Below are positions 1 through 9,872 of a stretch of 54,120 nt of DNA, one piece after another. Under the pieces are notes generated by a model. That model saw only the letters and a list, made by a program, of their open reading frames with translations, had not been told where the DNA came from and did not search any database. Where the stretch lies: positions 1 through 54,120 of the forward strand of contig MFRN01000040.1 in the NCBI GenBank assembly GCA_001784585.1. The letters run 5' to 3'. The DNA comes from Candidatus Melainabacteria bacterium RIFCSPLOWO2_02_FULL_35_15. GTDB taxonomy: Bacteria > Cyanobacteriota > Vampirovibrionia > 2-02-FULL-35-15. A program made the translations under genes and the position numbers. Numbering within the stretch: the stretch's first letter is position 1; every line of letters starts with the position of its first letter.

Positions 1-1
1 A

Positions 2-910
2 TCATGTTTGTTTTTATGCATTTTATTAATCCCCTGTTTTATGAGATCACATTACAGAACATTAGACTGGAAAAATAATTATTCGTTTATAAACTCCACT
101 TACAAAGCTGCTAAAGAGCCTCTTTTTAAGGGAATTGGGCTGGGAATGCTGGCTAAGGCAATTACTGTTCTTGAACCTGAAAAAGCTACTGAAGCTAAAA
201 AATATTTTATAGAATCACTGGGATTTTTGAAAAAAGCTAAAATTGAAAACAGAAAATTAAAACTTAAATTTCAGAAATCACTGCCGGCTGTAATAAAGTC
301 ATACGGGCTGGACTATGATTCCATACTTACAAAAATTGCTTATCTGGAAGTTTCTTCAAACTGTCTGGAGTTAAATGAGAGCCCTGAAGCTGGTTTAAAA
401 ATATTAAATCCGATAATGAAAAGATCTGGCCGGTTAGATTCAAATATCTTTGAATTATATGCACATTTGTTAAGTCTTGAGAAAAGATATTCCGAAGCAA
501 AAGATATTTTACTAAGGGCAAATTCTTTATATCCGCACAAAGAGTCTATTCTTGCCGGCTTATTTCACTTAACCACAGAACATGGAAATAATAAATCTGA
601 ATCAGAAAAATATCTTTCTGATTTACTTACATATTATCCCTATTACATCTCTGTACTTACAAAAGCTCACGACTTTTATCAGTCACAGCGGGATTTTATA
701 AAAACTGCAAGATATGCATATCTGTACGGACTAAGAACACACACTAAGCCTGCATATCAGCAAGCTCTGTATCTCTATTTATATATGAATGACTTAAATA
801 AAGCTAAAAACATTGTTTCTAAATTACTGGCTCTGGACAAAAATGATCCGCAGTCAATCTATCTAATCAACACATATTTTCAGAGATTAAAGGATAAAAA
901 AATAAACTAA
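2..910 (+). CDS. TMTC-like membrane/TPR glycosyltransferase, C-terminal part only
   Basis: The frame is open from the first bases and stops with TAA at 908-910, so the 5' end lies outside the window; the TTG at base 8 is not a credible start. The visible part begins at the end of a membrane helix, followed by RTLDWKNNYSFINS, which matches RTSDWKDNISLIKS near residue 415 of the next gene. About 250 residues of helical TPR-like repeats follow, including YLYGLRTHTKPAYQQALYL, nearly the same as in the next gene. I infer a third paralog of the TMTC-like proteins at 910 and 7622, whose missing N-terminal half should be a GT-C membrane domain. The stop shares one base with the next ATG (TAATG), indicating translational coupling. 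Confidence 0.75.
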   Translation, partial: SCLFLCILLIPCFMRSHYRTLDWKNNYSFINSTYKAAKEPLFKGIGLGMLAKAITVLEPEKATEAKKYFIESLGFLKKAKIENRKLKLKFQKSLPAVIKSYGLDYDSILTKIAYLEVSSNCLELNESPEAGLKILNPIMKRSGRLDSNIFELYAHLLSLEKRYSEAKDILLRANSLYPHKESILAGLFHLTTEHGNNKSESEKYLSDLLTYYPYYISVLTKAHDFYQSQRDFIKTARYAYLYGLRTHTKPAYQQALYLYLYMNDLNKAKNIVSKLLALDKNDPQSIYLINTYFQRLKDKKIN

Positions 911-3228
911 TGAATCAAAGACTTAATTCAAAGACACTAATTGGTTTGTTTATCTGTACAGGAATTGTTTTATCAATTTATACCCACTCACTAAATCGTC
1001 CATGGATTTTTTATGATGAAGATGCCATTTATAATGAGACGGTCTCCCCGATTTCATCATCTTTTCTGGAAGCTGTTGAAGTTATTCAAACTTTTGGCAT
1101 AACTAATAATCTAAGCTCAAGTAATTTTCTCTACAGTTCAAACTCAGTAAACAGAATTAATCTGCTTGGCATTCCTATTAGATCGCTTACGGGTTTATTC
1201 TTCGGCAAGAATCCGTTTTTTTATCATTTATTTAATTTAATTCTTCACATTTTAAATACCTGCTTTGTTTTTTTAATTCTAAAAACGTTTTTTTTAAATC
1301 TTACATTTATAACCAGACTAATAATTATTCTTTTAACTTTAAGCTGGGCATGTCACCCGGCTCATGTAGAATCAGTCTTATTAAGCACAAATGCCAATGC
1401 AACTCTTAGTTATCTGGTGTTCTTTATCTTATTTTATGATTTTTTAAAAACCAGAGGCAAAAATAATTCAAAATTAAAACCAGTGATTCTGCCATTTTGT
1501 TTTTTACTGCCAATGCTGATGAATGAATACATTATTGCTTTGCCGGTTATTTTATTTGTTTATTCTTTTTGTGAGAATATGAAATCAAACAGCCTGCAAC
1601 AATCCGTTAAAAATACCATAAAAGAAACTTATCCTTATCTCACTGGATTTTTCATATATTTAATTTATTTTCTGCTCTCAAGTTACAAATTTTCACAGGC
1701 ATCGCCTTTTAATTCTTTGATTTTATTTTTTGAACGAATTTTCTGGCTTTCTCCGCAGATATTTTTTCATTATATAAAGTTAATTTTCTTTCCAAAGATA
1801 CTTTCAATAGATCAAACATCATTTGTACTGTTTGGAGAATCATTATTTGATCCTTATGCGATTTTTTGTTTCCTTTTCATGTTTCTTTGGCTTTTAGTAC
1901 CATTGATATTATTTTTGAAAAATAAAAAAACTTACTGGCTTTTAATCACAAGCTGGTTATTTTTCATAAGCATAATGCCTTTTTCTCAATTTCTCTCACC
2001 TACTTACTGTATGGCAGCAGAGAGATACCTTTATACACCGATATTCTTTATAGTGTTTGGAATTGCACTGGCACTAAGTCAGGAGTTTTTAAATTCAAAA
2101 GCTGTTATAAAATATTTAATTACCGGATTTCTGTCGCTTATTATTTTATTACTTTCTGTAAGGAGCTACATAAGAACCAGCGACTGGAAAGATAATATAT
2201 CGCTTATAAAATCAACCGTAGAAACAAGCTGCAATGACCTTTACAAAGGCTGGAGAATAAAAGCATTAAGTAAAGAAATGCGGGCACACAATCTGAATAA
2301 AGCTAAAAAATATTCAATAAAAGGACAAAATTATTATTACACAGCCCTGAAGCACTTAAAAAAAGAAAAATATACAAATGAACCTTTGATTTTAAAATCT
2401 TACGGGCTGGACAATGAATCACTTTTAATAAAAACCATTCATCTGATTAGCTATAATACTTTTACTGATCCTGAGGACGATTACAGGAAGTATTTAAAGT
2501 TATTTAACCGGTATGAAAAATATTTAGATCGTTTTGATCCGAAGACTTTAGAAGTGTATGCAAACCTTCTTATTAAAAACGGGGAAATAGATCGATCAAA
2601 GAAAATCTTTTTATATGCATATGAAAGATTTCCCACCAGTCCGTTTATCCTGCTCTCTTTAATCAGATTTGAAAGAGAAATTGATAAAAATTTAAATCGT
2701 GCAAAAAAATATTTAACTGAAGGATTAAAACTTTATCCTTATTCCAGGGAAATTCTATTTGAAACACTCAGATATTATCAGCTTGAAAATAATTTAGCCG
2801 AATATGCAAGACATTCATATCTTTACGGGCTTCGCGCACACTCAAAATTTACTTATCACGAGGCATTAACAGGCTTTTTGACTTTGGGAGATCTTACCAA
2901 TGCAAAAAAAACAACAGATAAGCTGTTAAAACTCGACCCAAATGATCCAAAGACACTGTACCTGTCAGGCAGTTATTACATAAAGAAGCAGGATTATAAT
3001 CAGGCACTGGCACTTTTAAATCAGGCATATTCGATAATAAGACAGAGCGGCTCTGATGAACAATTAGCATTTAACATAACAAATACAATTGCTCACTTAT
3101 ATCTGGCTCTTGGAAATACCACAGAATCACTGCATTTTGCAAATGAAGCATTAAATTACACTAAAAACAATCCTGAAAATTTAGTCAGGGTTAAAAAATT
3201 CATAAACACTATTGGTATATCGCCCTAA
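910..3228 (+). CDS. TMTC-like GT-C glycosyltransferase with C-terminal TPR repeats
   Basis: A 772-residue protein with about ten hydrophobic helices (residues 10-425) followed by helical repeats to the end. The first extracytoplasmic loop has an acidic motif, FYDEDAIYN (Asp36-Glu37-Asp38), as expected for the metal/lipid-phosphate site of GT-C enzymes. FYHLFNLILHILN, then CHPAHVESVLLSTNA, then AERYLYTP follow the order of motifs in the TMTC family of protein O-mannosyltransferases. The C-terminal 330 residues contain TPR-like pairs such as LDPNDPKTLYLSGSYYIKKQ. Likely role (inference): transfer of a lipid-linked sugar to proteins outside the cytoplasm, with the TPR part binding the acceptor. 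The start overlaps the preceding stop by one base; a GTG-start gene follows after 21 bases. TPR regions are diverged, so the acceptor is unknown. Confidence 0.75.
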   Translation: MNQRLNSKTLIGLFICTGIVLSIYTHSLNRPWIFYDEDAIYNETVSPISSSFLEAVEVIQTFGITNNLSSSNFLYSSNSVNRINLLGIPIRSLTGLFFGKNPFFYHLFNLILHILNTCFVFLILKTFFLNLTFITRLIIILLTLSWACHPAHVESVLLSTNANATLSYLVFFILFYDFLKTRGKNNSKLKPVILPFCFLLPMLMNEYIIALPVILFVYSFCENMKSNSLQQSVKNTIKETYPYLTGFFIYLIYFLLSSYKFSQASPFNSLILFFERIFWLSPQIFFHYIKLIFFPKILSIDQTSFVLFGESLFDPYAIFCFLFMFLWLLVPLILFLKNKKTYWLLITSWLFFISIMPFSQFLSPTYCMAAERYLYTPIFFIVFGIALALSQEFLNSKAVIKYLITGFLSLIILLLSVRSYIRTSDWKDNISLIKSTVETSCNDLYKGWRIKALSKEMRAHNLNKAKKYSIKGQNYYYTALKHLKKEKYTNEPLILKSYGLDNESLLIKTIHLISYNTFTDPEDDYRKYLKLFNRYEKYLDRFDPKTLEVYANLLIKNGEIDRSKKIFLYAYERFPTSPFILLSLIRFEREIDKNLNRAKKYLTEGLKLYPYSREILFETLRYYQLENNLAEYARHSYLYGLRAHSKFTYHEALTGFLTLGDLTNAKKTTDKLLKLDPNDPKTLYLSGSYYIKKQDYNQALALLNQAYSIIRQSGSDEQLAFNITNTIAHLYLALGNTTESLHFANEALNYTKNNPENLVRVKKFINTIGISP

Positions 3229-3249
3229 AAACATTACAATTAATAAGTT

Positions 3250-5550
3250 GTGTTTTCAATAATAAAATTTATTATTTTTTTAATTTGCTCCTGGGCATTT
3301 GGGTATATATCTTTAAGCCGTCTGTTAAAAATCAGATCTTTGGTTTTATTAATTCCATTATCAGTTTCTTTTGGAATTACTGCTTATGTTTTTACCTGTC
3401 ATATATTGTCATTTTTAACAGGGACTCAAAAAGCTGCATGGATTTCAGTAATTGTATTAGTGCTTGAATCAATTTTGATATTTTTTATTAACAGGAAAAA
3501 TTCAACACCAGCAGAAAAAGAAATAACTACAAGTCAGCTTATTACCATAAGTACTATTGCAATATTTATTTGTCTTCTTACTTTTATGGCAGTTAGTAAA
3601 TTTGGCACATTTGACAGAGAAGCACATATACCAATTGCAATGACAATGTTCCACAATAATGTTTATCCGCCAAGAGATTGTTTCAGATCAGATTATGTAC
3701 TTCTCTATCACTATGGCGGGGACCTTTTGGCCGGTGCCATTCAATATATTACTAATTTAGACATTTCAACTTCATATGAACTAATAGCTGCTATCTTAAG
3801 CGGCACAACGTTTCTAAGTTTTTTTGCCTTATGCTGGCTTTTAACTTCAGGTTTTAAACTTTCTCTGCTTGGTGGTTTTTGTGCTTATTTTGGCGGAGGA
3901 CTTTTATGGCTTGACGCAGTCATCCGATACTTAACAAAGAATTTTCCAGATGGCGTTACTAACTGGTCATTTCTACAGACTTTCTTAAATCTTGGAATTC
4001 ATGGAGGAATTAATAATGCACCTTCAGTTCTTACATTTATTTCTACATTTAATCTCGGTAATCCGGTTCTAATCTGCTCATTAATTCTGTTCTGGAAAAT
4101 GATCCGGGAGAAAAACATAAAATCAGGTATTTATTATATTTTCTTTTTAACTATTACTTTATTTATTTTATATCTAACTGCTGACTGGCTTTATGTAACA
4201 TTTTGGGTGGCTGTTTTACCCTTTACTTTCTTCTTATGGAAAGACAATAAAAAACAATTTATAATTTCTACCCTGATAATTCTTTTTATTTCAGTCTTTT
4301 TAAATAAATCTGCCGGAAATCCTCTTTTTTTACAAGACTCTCTTCAGGCTTTGGGCAGAACAAATATTTTTGATACAGGAATCAAAAAGCAGCTTTTTTC
4401 TGTGGTCGGCTGGGGAAGAATAAGTGCTCATGTAATGAATTATCAAACCATTTCATGTTTTTCATGGGATTTTATCTGTGAGATTGGTTTAAGTTTATTT
4501 CTTTTCCCTGTTGCTTTAATTTATTTAATAAAAACAAAAAACCGGCTTGGTTATTTACTTTTTCTTGCATCTGCCATGACAATGCCAATACCGGTGTTAA
4601 TTGATTTTAAATTAAACCCCGTTGAACTGGTCAGGCTGTTTGCTTTTGGAAATACAATGCTTATTCTGCTTATTACCTGCGGAACGGCATTTTTATATAA
4701 ACCATTTGTTAAAAACAATTTCCTGATCATTCCTTACGCTGTTGTTTTTTGTTTATCACCCTTTTCTCAGTTGATTTTCGGAGCAGTTTTTTCACCTCAT
4801 ATTTATTCTAATAAGTCACTTGTCCAAACCCTGTGTAATGATCTTAAGAAAATTAAATCTTTAAATGAATTGTTTTCATACCTCAGAGACTATAGCCAGT
4901 ATATGCACCTTACCAAAAGTAGAGTAATAACTGCCTATAAGAGCGAAATGGAATTTTTTAGATCACAAAGCAAACCGGGAGATGTCGCACTAAGCACTAT
5001 TCATGAAATCCCTGCATATACCGGAGTTTATTCGCTGATACCGACACAAAGATTTGTCTACTGGGATCTGCTATATTCACCTCACAACACATTATATGAA
5101 ACTGCATTTTCTACGCTGGATCCTTATTTATTAAAAGAACTAAACATAAAATGGTTACTCATAAATCCTGAATTAAAGAGCAAATTACCAAAAGAAACCC
5201 GGGACACATTAAATAATTCAAATATATTCAGCCTGGCTTTTATCAGTCCAAATAAGCTGGAGATTTATCACGTCAATGAGCTGGAGAATATTCTTAAAAC
5301 ATCTCCACGTAAAACAGCATGGATGCTTATAAACAGAAACGGTTATCCGGTCACCTCGAAGAAAAATAAAATCGTATTATTCCCGGACCTGAGAGATGCT
5401 TTGGTGGAATTAAAATCTCTCCAAAGTACAAACCCTGTTTTAAAAAAACAATTAATTACTGCTTGTGCAGTCATTATTCAAAGTCTCGAGAAACAAATAG
5501 TTGATAGCAAAATCAATATTGACGTAGAAAAAAGGTTTAGTACGCTATAA
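3250..5550 (+). CDS. Large polytopic membrane protein, probable GT-C type glycosyltransferase
   Basis: A 766-residue protein starting with GTG; no good ribosome site precedes it. About 12 hydrophobic helices occupy residues 1-520, and a soluble region (about 530-766) follows. After the third helix there is FGTFDREAHIPIAMTMFHN and then YPPRDCFRSDYVLLYHYGG, a long polar loop with acidic residues that resembles the first loop of large GT-C or DUF2298-like membrane proteins. The C-terminal soluble part contains PAYTGVYSLIPTQRFVYWD. I do not recognise a precise family. Its position between two TMTC-like genes and upstream of a radical SAM gene, all on the same strand with short gaps, supports a role in building or transferring a surface glycan. 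It could also be a polymerase or other envelope protein. Confidence 0.5.
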   Translation: MFSIIKFIIFLICSWAFGYISLSRLLKIRSLVLLIPLSVSFGITAYVFTCHILSFLTGTQKAAWISVIVLVLESILIFFINRKNSTPAEKEITTSQLITISTIAIFICLLTFMAVSKFGTFDREAHIPIAMTMFHNNVYPPRDCFRSDYVLLYHYGGDLLAGAIQYITNLDISTSYELIAAILSGTTFLSFFALCWLLTSGFKLSLLGGFCAYFGGGLLWLDAVIRYLTKNFPDGVTNWSFLQTFLNLGIHGGINNAPSVLTFISTFNLGNPVLICSLILFWKMIREKNIKSGIYYIFFLTITLFILYLTADWLYVTFWVAVLPFTFFLWKDNKKQFIISTLIILFISVFLNKSAGNPLFLQDSLQALGRTNIFDTGIKKQLFSVVGWGRISAHVMNYQTISCFSWDFICEIGLSLFLFPVALIYLIKTKNRLGYLLFLASAMTMPIPVLIDFKLNPVELVRLFAFGNTMLILLITCGTAFLYKPFVKNNFLIIPYAVVFCLSPFSQLIFGAVFSPHIYSNKSLVQTLCNDLKKIKSLNELFSYLRDYSQYMHLTKSRVITAYKSEMEFFRSQSKPGDVALSTIHEIPAYTGVYSLIPTQRFVYWDLLYSPHNTLYETAFSTLDPYLLKELNIKWLLINPELKSKLPKETRDTLNNSNIFSLAFISPNKLEIYHVNELENILKTSPRKTAWMLINRNGYPVTSKKNKIVLFPDLRDALVELKSLQSTNPVLKKQLITACAVIIQSLEKQIVDSKINIDVEKRFSTL

Positions 5551-5570
5551 TTTATTAACTATAATTCATA

Positions 5571-6662
5571 ATGCTCACATACCTAAATAATCTAAAAGAA
5601 AAAATAGAGCGCCAGGTCGGTTCTGATGTTCTGCAGAGAGTAATTCAGTATCAGGGAGCCCAGGGACTGGTAAATATGGTAAACGTATCACTGACTGCCA
5701 TAAAAAAAGAACATCCTGCAAATATAAATTATTTACCGCCATGTCTTTTTCTGGAAATTACAAACAGATGTAATCTGAGTTGCTCTACCTGTCAGCTTGG
5801 AACATCAGAAGCTTACAACGGCTACAATAAAAATGATATTACATTTGAACAGTTTAAAAAAATTATTGACCAGGTGCCGTCACTGGTTTATGTCACACTT
5901 CAGGGAGTAGGTGAACCTCTCTTAAATAAAGACATAATGAAGATGATTAAATACTGCTCAGATAAAGGAATATCTACTTACATTAATACAAACGGGACCA
6001 TACTTACAGAGACAAAAGCCAGAGAGCTGATTAATTCCGGATTACAAAACTTATCTGTTTCAATTAACAGTTTTGACGAAAAGATTTTTGCAGAAACCAG
6101 AAGCGGTGCATCTATAGCCAAAGTTACAGAAAATGTTAAAAAGTTTATTAGTATAAAACATGAATTAAACAAAAAACGGCCTGTTGTTTCTCTCAGGGCA
6201 ATTTTAATGAAAGAAACCGAGCCGTCAATGGAAGATTTGATTTTTAAATCTGATGAACTCGGCATTGATGTCCTTTATATACAATTATTCATAAGCATAA
6301 TAGCTGATAAAAATCTTATGGAATCATCTTTAAAAAAAAATGAAATTAATGCTTTTACTGAAAATCTGAAACGATGGAAAAAACAGGTTAAAAAACTTCA
6401 AATAGTCACAGAAGGTTTTGGAGATTCTTCAAACAATCTCGGACAATGTAAGCTCCCCTGGTTCAGTCCAAACGTTACTGCAGAAGGATTTGTTACACCA
6501 TGCTGTACCATAAGCAACCCAAGTTTACTAAACATGGGAAATGTCTTTGAAACTCCGTTTGAAAAAATCTGGAACTCCGAACAATTTGTAAATTTTCGAG
6601 CCGGTTTTTACAAAAAGCAGCCTAAAGTCTGCATTGGCTGCCAGAATTACAAACGTAACTGA
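5571..6662 (+). CDS. Radical SAM enzyme with SPASM domain
   Basis: A 363-residue protein with the radical SAM cluster motif CxxxCxxC at Cys67, Cys71 and Cys74 in NRCNLSCSTCQLG. It continues with the standard GEPLLNKDI and YINTNGTIL strands of the partial TIM barrel. The last 70 residues are cysteine-rich (GQCKLPW, TPCCTI, VCIGCQ), as in SPASM auxiliary Fe-S cluster domains. Enzymes of this architecture modify peptides or act on carbohydrates and nucleosides; the substrate cannot be read from the sequence. Context suggests work on a surface glycan or lipid made by the neighbouring membrane transferases. It starts 20 bases after the previous gene, with two TATAAT boxes just upstream, so it may have its own promoter inside the operon. 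Confidence 0.85.
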   Translation: MLTYLNNLKEKIERQVGSDVLQRVIQYQGAQGLVNMVNVSLTAIKKEHPANINYLPPCLFLEITNRCNLSCSTCQLGTSEAYNGYNKNDITFEQFKKIIDQVPSLVYVTLQGVGEPLLNKDIMKMIKYCSDKGISTYINTNGTILTETKARELINSGLQNLSVSINSFDEKIFAETRSGASIAKVTENVKKFISIKHELNKKRPVVSLRAILMKETEPSMEDLIFKSDELGIDVLYIQLFISIIADKNLMESSLKKNEINAFTENLKRWKKQVKKLQIVTEGFGDSSNNLGQCKLPWFSPNVTAEGFVTPCCTISNPSLLNMGNVFETPFEKIWNSEQFVNFRAGFYKKQPKVCIGCQNYKRN

Positions 6663-6663
6663 A

Positions 6664-7638
6664 ATGAAACAGTATTCATTTTTTCTGAAGTTAATATTAC
6701 TTTTTATAATATTTTACTGGATTTTTAAGTCTGTAAATATTAAAGATACAATCAACGTACTGGAAAAAACAAACATCACTTACTTCTTGCTTGCTGTCTT
6801 GCTTAGTAATCTGTCAAGTATTTTTTTAACGATTAAATGGCAGAGATTGGCAGATCCGCTAAGAATAAAAAGTAATTTTTTCGAACTCTTAAAACTAAAT
6901 TATATTTCAATTTTTTACAGCAGTTTTTTGCCGGGACAGTCTTCAGGTGAATTAATTAAAGGGTTAAGAATGGGGAAAAAAGAAAGTTCTGTCCAAAAAG
7001 CATGGATTCCAATATTTATAGATAAAATTACAAATCTATTAATAATATTAATTATTGGACTTATTGCTGTCCTGTCAGATAAAACATTTCAAACAAACAA
7101 AACACTGATATTTATCGTTTCTTTGTTAACAGTATCTTTTTCAATTATTACTTTAATGTTATTTAGCGACGATACAAGACAGTTTGCCGACTTTTTAAAA
7201 GCCCGGTTAATAAAGGGTTTAAGATTTTTAAAATTAAAAACCGATCAACTGGACAGTCTCTCCCTGGACTACCTGGAAAGTTATAAAAAGCATAATCTGC
7301 TCATGTTTGAAACTCTTATTTGGAGTGTATTAATTAAGCTCCCGCATGTTGTTGCTTTTTATTTTTTAGCTCTAAGTTTGAATATTAATTTAAACTTAAT
7401 ACAATGCGCCTGGTTGTTTTCAATAGTTTCTCTTATTACCCTTATTCCAGTAAGCTTTTCAGGAATTGGTGTCAGGGAAAGTGCTTTAATAGTTATACTT
7501 GCAAAGATTGGAATTGAAAGATTTAATTCTCTAAGCTTATCAATATTAATTTTTCTTGTCGGAATACTGGTAGCACTAATCGGCGGAGTATTTGAATTGT
7601 GTTCAGATAATAAAAAAATAAATGAAAAAACAAACTGA
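6664..7638 (+). CDS. AglD/LPG-synthase-type integral membrane protein (UPF0104 family)
   Basis: About 324 residues with seven or eight hydrophobic helices. SFLPGQSSGELIKGLRM, KAWIPIFIDKITN and PVSFSGIGVRESALIVIL are the conserved segments of the lysylphosphatidylglycerol-synthase transmembrane family, which also includes archaeal AglD. Members are proposed flippases or membrane-embedded transferases acting on polyprenyl-linked or phospholipid substrates; the soluble lysyl-transferase domain of MprF is absent here. I chose the ATG at 6664, one base after the stop of the radical SAM gene, over the TTG at 6634 that would overlap it by 29 bases. The 3' end overlaps the next gene by 17 bases, implying coupled translation. 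A role in flipping or transferring the glycan lipid for the neighbouring GT-C enzymes is inference. Confidence 0.8.
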   Translation: MKQYSFFLKLILLFIIFYWIFKSVNIKDTINVLEKTNITYFLLAVLLSNLSSIFLTIKWQRLADPLRIKSNFFELLKLNYISIFYSSFLPGQSSGELIKGLRMGKKESSVQKAWIPIFIDKITNLLIILIIGLIAVLSDKTFQTNKTLIFIVSLLTVSFSIITLMLFSDDTRQFADFLKARLIKGLRFLKLKTDQLDSLSLDYLESYKKHNLLMFETLIWSVLIKLPHVVAFYFLALSLNINLNLIQCAWLFSIVSLITLIPVSFSGIGVRESALIVILAKIGIERFNSLSLSILIFLVGILVALIGGVFELCSDNKKINEKTN

Positions 7639-9862
7639 TTTATATGCTTTCTGGAAAGAATATTACTTTGCAATTATTCCAATAGCAATAACTATCATGC
7701 TTTACCTCCCTTCCTTATTTTATGGATTTAGAAATTTTGATGAAGATAATTTAATAAAAGATTTTTACGTAAAAAAAACATTTTATGACTATGTAGACAA
7801 GTTTTTACTTTTACAGTCAGGCGGTGTCTCAGCAGCACATGGATTTACTTTTTCAGGTATAAAAAATGTACATGTATCAATTTTAGGATTACCTGTTTTT
7901 TATCTTATTAATTTTCTTTTTCAGGCAAAACCATTGTTATATCATTTATGGGGATTATCCCTGCATTGCCTTGCATTATTTTTTTTCTTATGGTTTTGTT
8001 TTAATTTTAGCCAGAGTAGACGAATAGCCCTGTTTTCAGGATTAATCTGGTCAATGCATCCTACAAACGTCGAATCTATAATATGGGCTACAAACTGGTC
8101 TCAGCCCTTAGGAGCAGCTTTTTATTTTTTTACGTTGAATAAAATCGTACATATGATTAATAGAGGTTTGCCATGGCAAGCCTCTACAGGTATATTTATT
8201 TTGTTTATTACATTAATTCAGATTTTGTTTACAGAACACACTATTACCATTCCGTTTGCAATATTATTTACTGTTTTTTATCTGTTAAAGAGTTCGAATA
8301 CAGAACCAGATTCATTTAAACAAGCTATTAAAATAAGCCTTCTGTCATTTGCTGTTATTGCCGGATACTGGATATTACGTACGACTCTCATTGCAAAAAC
8401 TGTCAGAAGTGCTTTAGAAAATAATTTTATTGAATCCTTAGAAAGGGTAGCATTTTTTACACCGCAGATATTTTTACATCAGTTAAAATTAATTTTCTTC
8501 CCTTTAAAACTTAGTATTGATCAAATGGACTTATTGACCTTAGATAAGATTTTCTTAGGATCGTATAATTTGTTTTGCATTTTTTTATTGATTTCATTTT
8601 TGTTTCTAATTGTCTTTTTTAGGAATAAATTGCCACTTTTATCTTTTGGTGTGTTACTTTATCTGATTACTATTTTACCTTTTGTCCAGATAATTCCTCT
8701 TTATTCTCTTTCTGGTGAAAGATATAACTATCTTGGATCAGCATTTATTACTTTTGGAATAGTTTCAACATTTTTAAGCTTCAGTAAAAGAAAATCCTTA
8801 ATAACAATGTTAATTATTTTATCTATATTGCTTGGTACAAGATCTGTTCTAAGAATTAATGACTGGAGAGACAGCTCTTCGCTATTTTCAAGCACCATTA
8901 AAACAAGCAAGTCTCTCTTTAAGAGAGGAATCTGGACATATGACCTGGCTATATGTCAGGAGGATGAAAACACAAAAACAAGGTTTTTAAAAGAGTCAAC
9001 AAAGATTTTAAAGAAATTTGTTCAGCAATCCAGCTCACATATAAGTGAGCCTGCTATTTTCAAAACATATGAACTGGACAGAAAATCAATTCTTGCAAAA
9101 GCTTTTATTAGAATCGCTACAAATTATGAAATTCTAAAAGATCAAAATCTGCAATTAAAACATCTTCTAAAAGCATTAGAAATTTCAGAATCAGGCAGGC
9201 AGATTAGAAGTTTAGTTTATAAAAATCTTGGAACACTTTATTTCCAGATGAATGACTTTAATAAAGCTGTTTCTTATTACCAAAAAAGTAATATTATTTC
9301 TCCAAGTCAAACAATTAATTTTGCTATTGCAGTATGCTATTTAAAATTAAAAGATTTTACAAATTACGAAAAATATCTTAAAGAGGCCATTTCTAAGACC
9401 TTTTCAGACGGGGAAGCATTTAAAGCTTACGGACAGTTACTGGATATTTCAAAAGGCGATTATCAAAGTGCCGTTAAATACTATAAAATTGCAACTGTAC
9501 TACAAAACAGTCCGGAACCATACATACTACTTACTACTGTTTATTTAAAATTAAGAGATATTGATAATGCATTTAAAACAACAAAAAATGGACTGTCTGG
9601 ATTTCCGGAAGATCCAACTCTTTTATACTTACACAGCACAATATTAATAAACAAGAAAAATTTAGAAATCGGATTAAAAGGGCTCATAAAAGTTGCAAAA
9701 AATGTAAATGCTCCAATTGATATAAGAGCAGAATCCTGTAATATACTGGTAAACATATTTTTAAAACAAAATAATTTACCGGAAGCAAAAAAATATAATG
9801 ATTTAGTCTTAACTATTGATCCTAAAAATCAGGAAGCGTTAAAGAGGCTGTCGCAACGATAG
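7622..9862 (+). CDS. TMTC-like GT-C glycosyltransferase with TPR repeats, second complete paralog
   Basis: A 746-residue protein with the same plan as the product of the gene at 910: an acidic first-loop motif NFDEDNLIKD (Asp40-Glu41-Asp42), LLYHLWGLSLHCLALF, MHPTNVESIIWATNWSQ and GERYNYLGSAF, which follow the TMTC motif order, about ten helices up to residue 410, then TPR repeats. The TPR part is better preserved here (NLGTLYFQMNDFNKAVSYYQ, a near-canonical repeat, at about residue 538). Residues 180-188 (RGLPWQAST) are encoded by a near-perfect 26-base palindrome at 8161-8186, so a short loop between helices appears to have been gained by insertion of a repeat. The gene ends the plus-strand block; its last bases form part of a Rho-independent terminator. 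Confidence 0.78.
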   Translation: MKKQTDLYAFWKEYYFAIIPIAITIMLYLPSLFYGFRNFDEDNLIKDFYVKKTFYDYVDKFLLLQSGGVSAAHGFTFSGIKNVHVSILGLPVFYLINFLFQAKPLLYHLWGLSLHCLALFFFLWFCFNFSQSRRIALFSGLIWSMHPTNVESIIWATNWSQPLGAAFYFFTLNKIVHMINRGLPWQASTGIFILFITLIQILFTEHTITIPFAILFTVFYLLKSSNTEPDSFKQAIKISLLSFAVIAGYWILRTTLIAKTVRSALENNFIESLERVAFFTPQIFLHQLKLIFFPLKLSIDQMDLLTLDKIFLGSYNLFCIFLLISFLFLIVFFRNKLPLLSFGVLLYLITILPFVQIIPLYSLSGERYNYLGSAFITFGIVSTFLSFSKRKSLITMLIILSILLGTRSVLRINDWRDSSSLFSSTIKTSKSLFKRGIWTYDLAICQEDENTKTRFLKESTKILKKFVQQSSSHISEPAIFKTYELDRKSILAKAFIRIATNYEILKDQNLQLKHLLKALEISESGRQIRSLVYKNLGTLYFQMNDFNKAVSYYQKSNIISPSQTINFAIAVCYLKLKDFTNYEKYLKEAISKTFSDGEAFKAYGQLLDISKGDYQSAVKYYKIATVLQNSPEPYILLTTVYLKLRDIDNAFKTTKNGLSGFPEDPTLLYLHSTILINKKNLEIGLKGLIKVAKNVNAPIDIRAESCNILVNIFLKQNNLPEAKKYNDLVLTIDPKNQEALKRLSQR
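8161..8186. repeat. 26-base palindrome with GCCATGGC-type core inside a reading frame
   Basis: Thirteen-base arms pair at 12 of 13 positions, the exception being a G-U type pair; the centre reads TTGCCATGGCAA with TAGAGG and CCTCTA as outer arms. It lies in frame in the TMTC-like gene and encodes an inter-helix loop. A palindrome with the same GCCATGGC centre and GAG/CTC arms is found at 34051-34072. Confidence 0.7.
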
Positions 9863-9869
9863 CTTTTTT
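9847..9869 (+). terminator. Rho-independent terminator of the TMTC block
   Basis: GCTGTCG (9847-9853), loop CAA, CGATAGC (9857-9863), then six T. The stem has one G-U wobble in plus-strand RNA, so it is oriented to end the plus-strand operon. It overlaps the last codons and TAG stop of the gene at 7622. The upstream AAAGAG run faces the T tract and could lengthen the stem and serve the convergent minus-strand gene as well. Confidence 0.8.
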
Positions 9870-9872
9870 CAT

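Noticed and set aside
327-540. Two overlapping minus-strand open frames opposite the first TMTC-like gene
   Set aside because: Antisense shadows of a strongly coding plus-strand frame; no ribosome site and no recognisable protein.
6634-6663. TTG start for the AglD-like protein at 6634
   Set aside because: It would overlap the radical SAM gene by 29 bases; the ATG at 6664 begins right after the stop.
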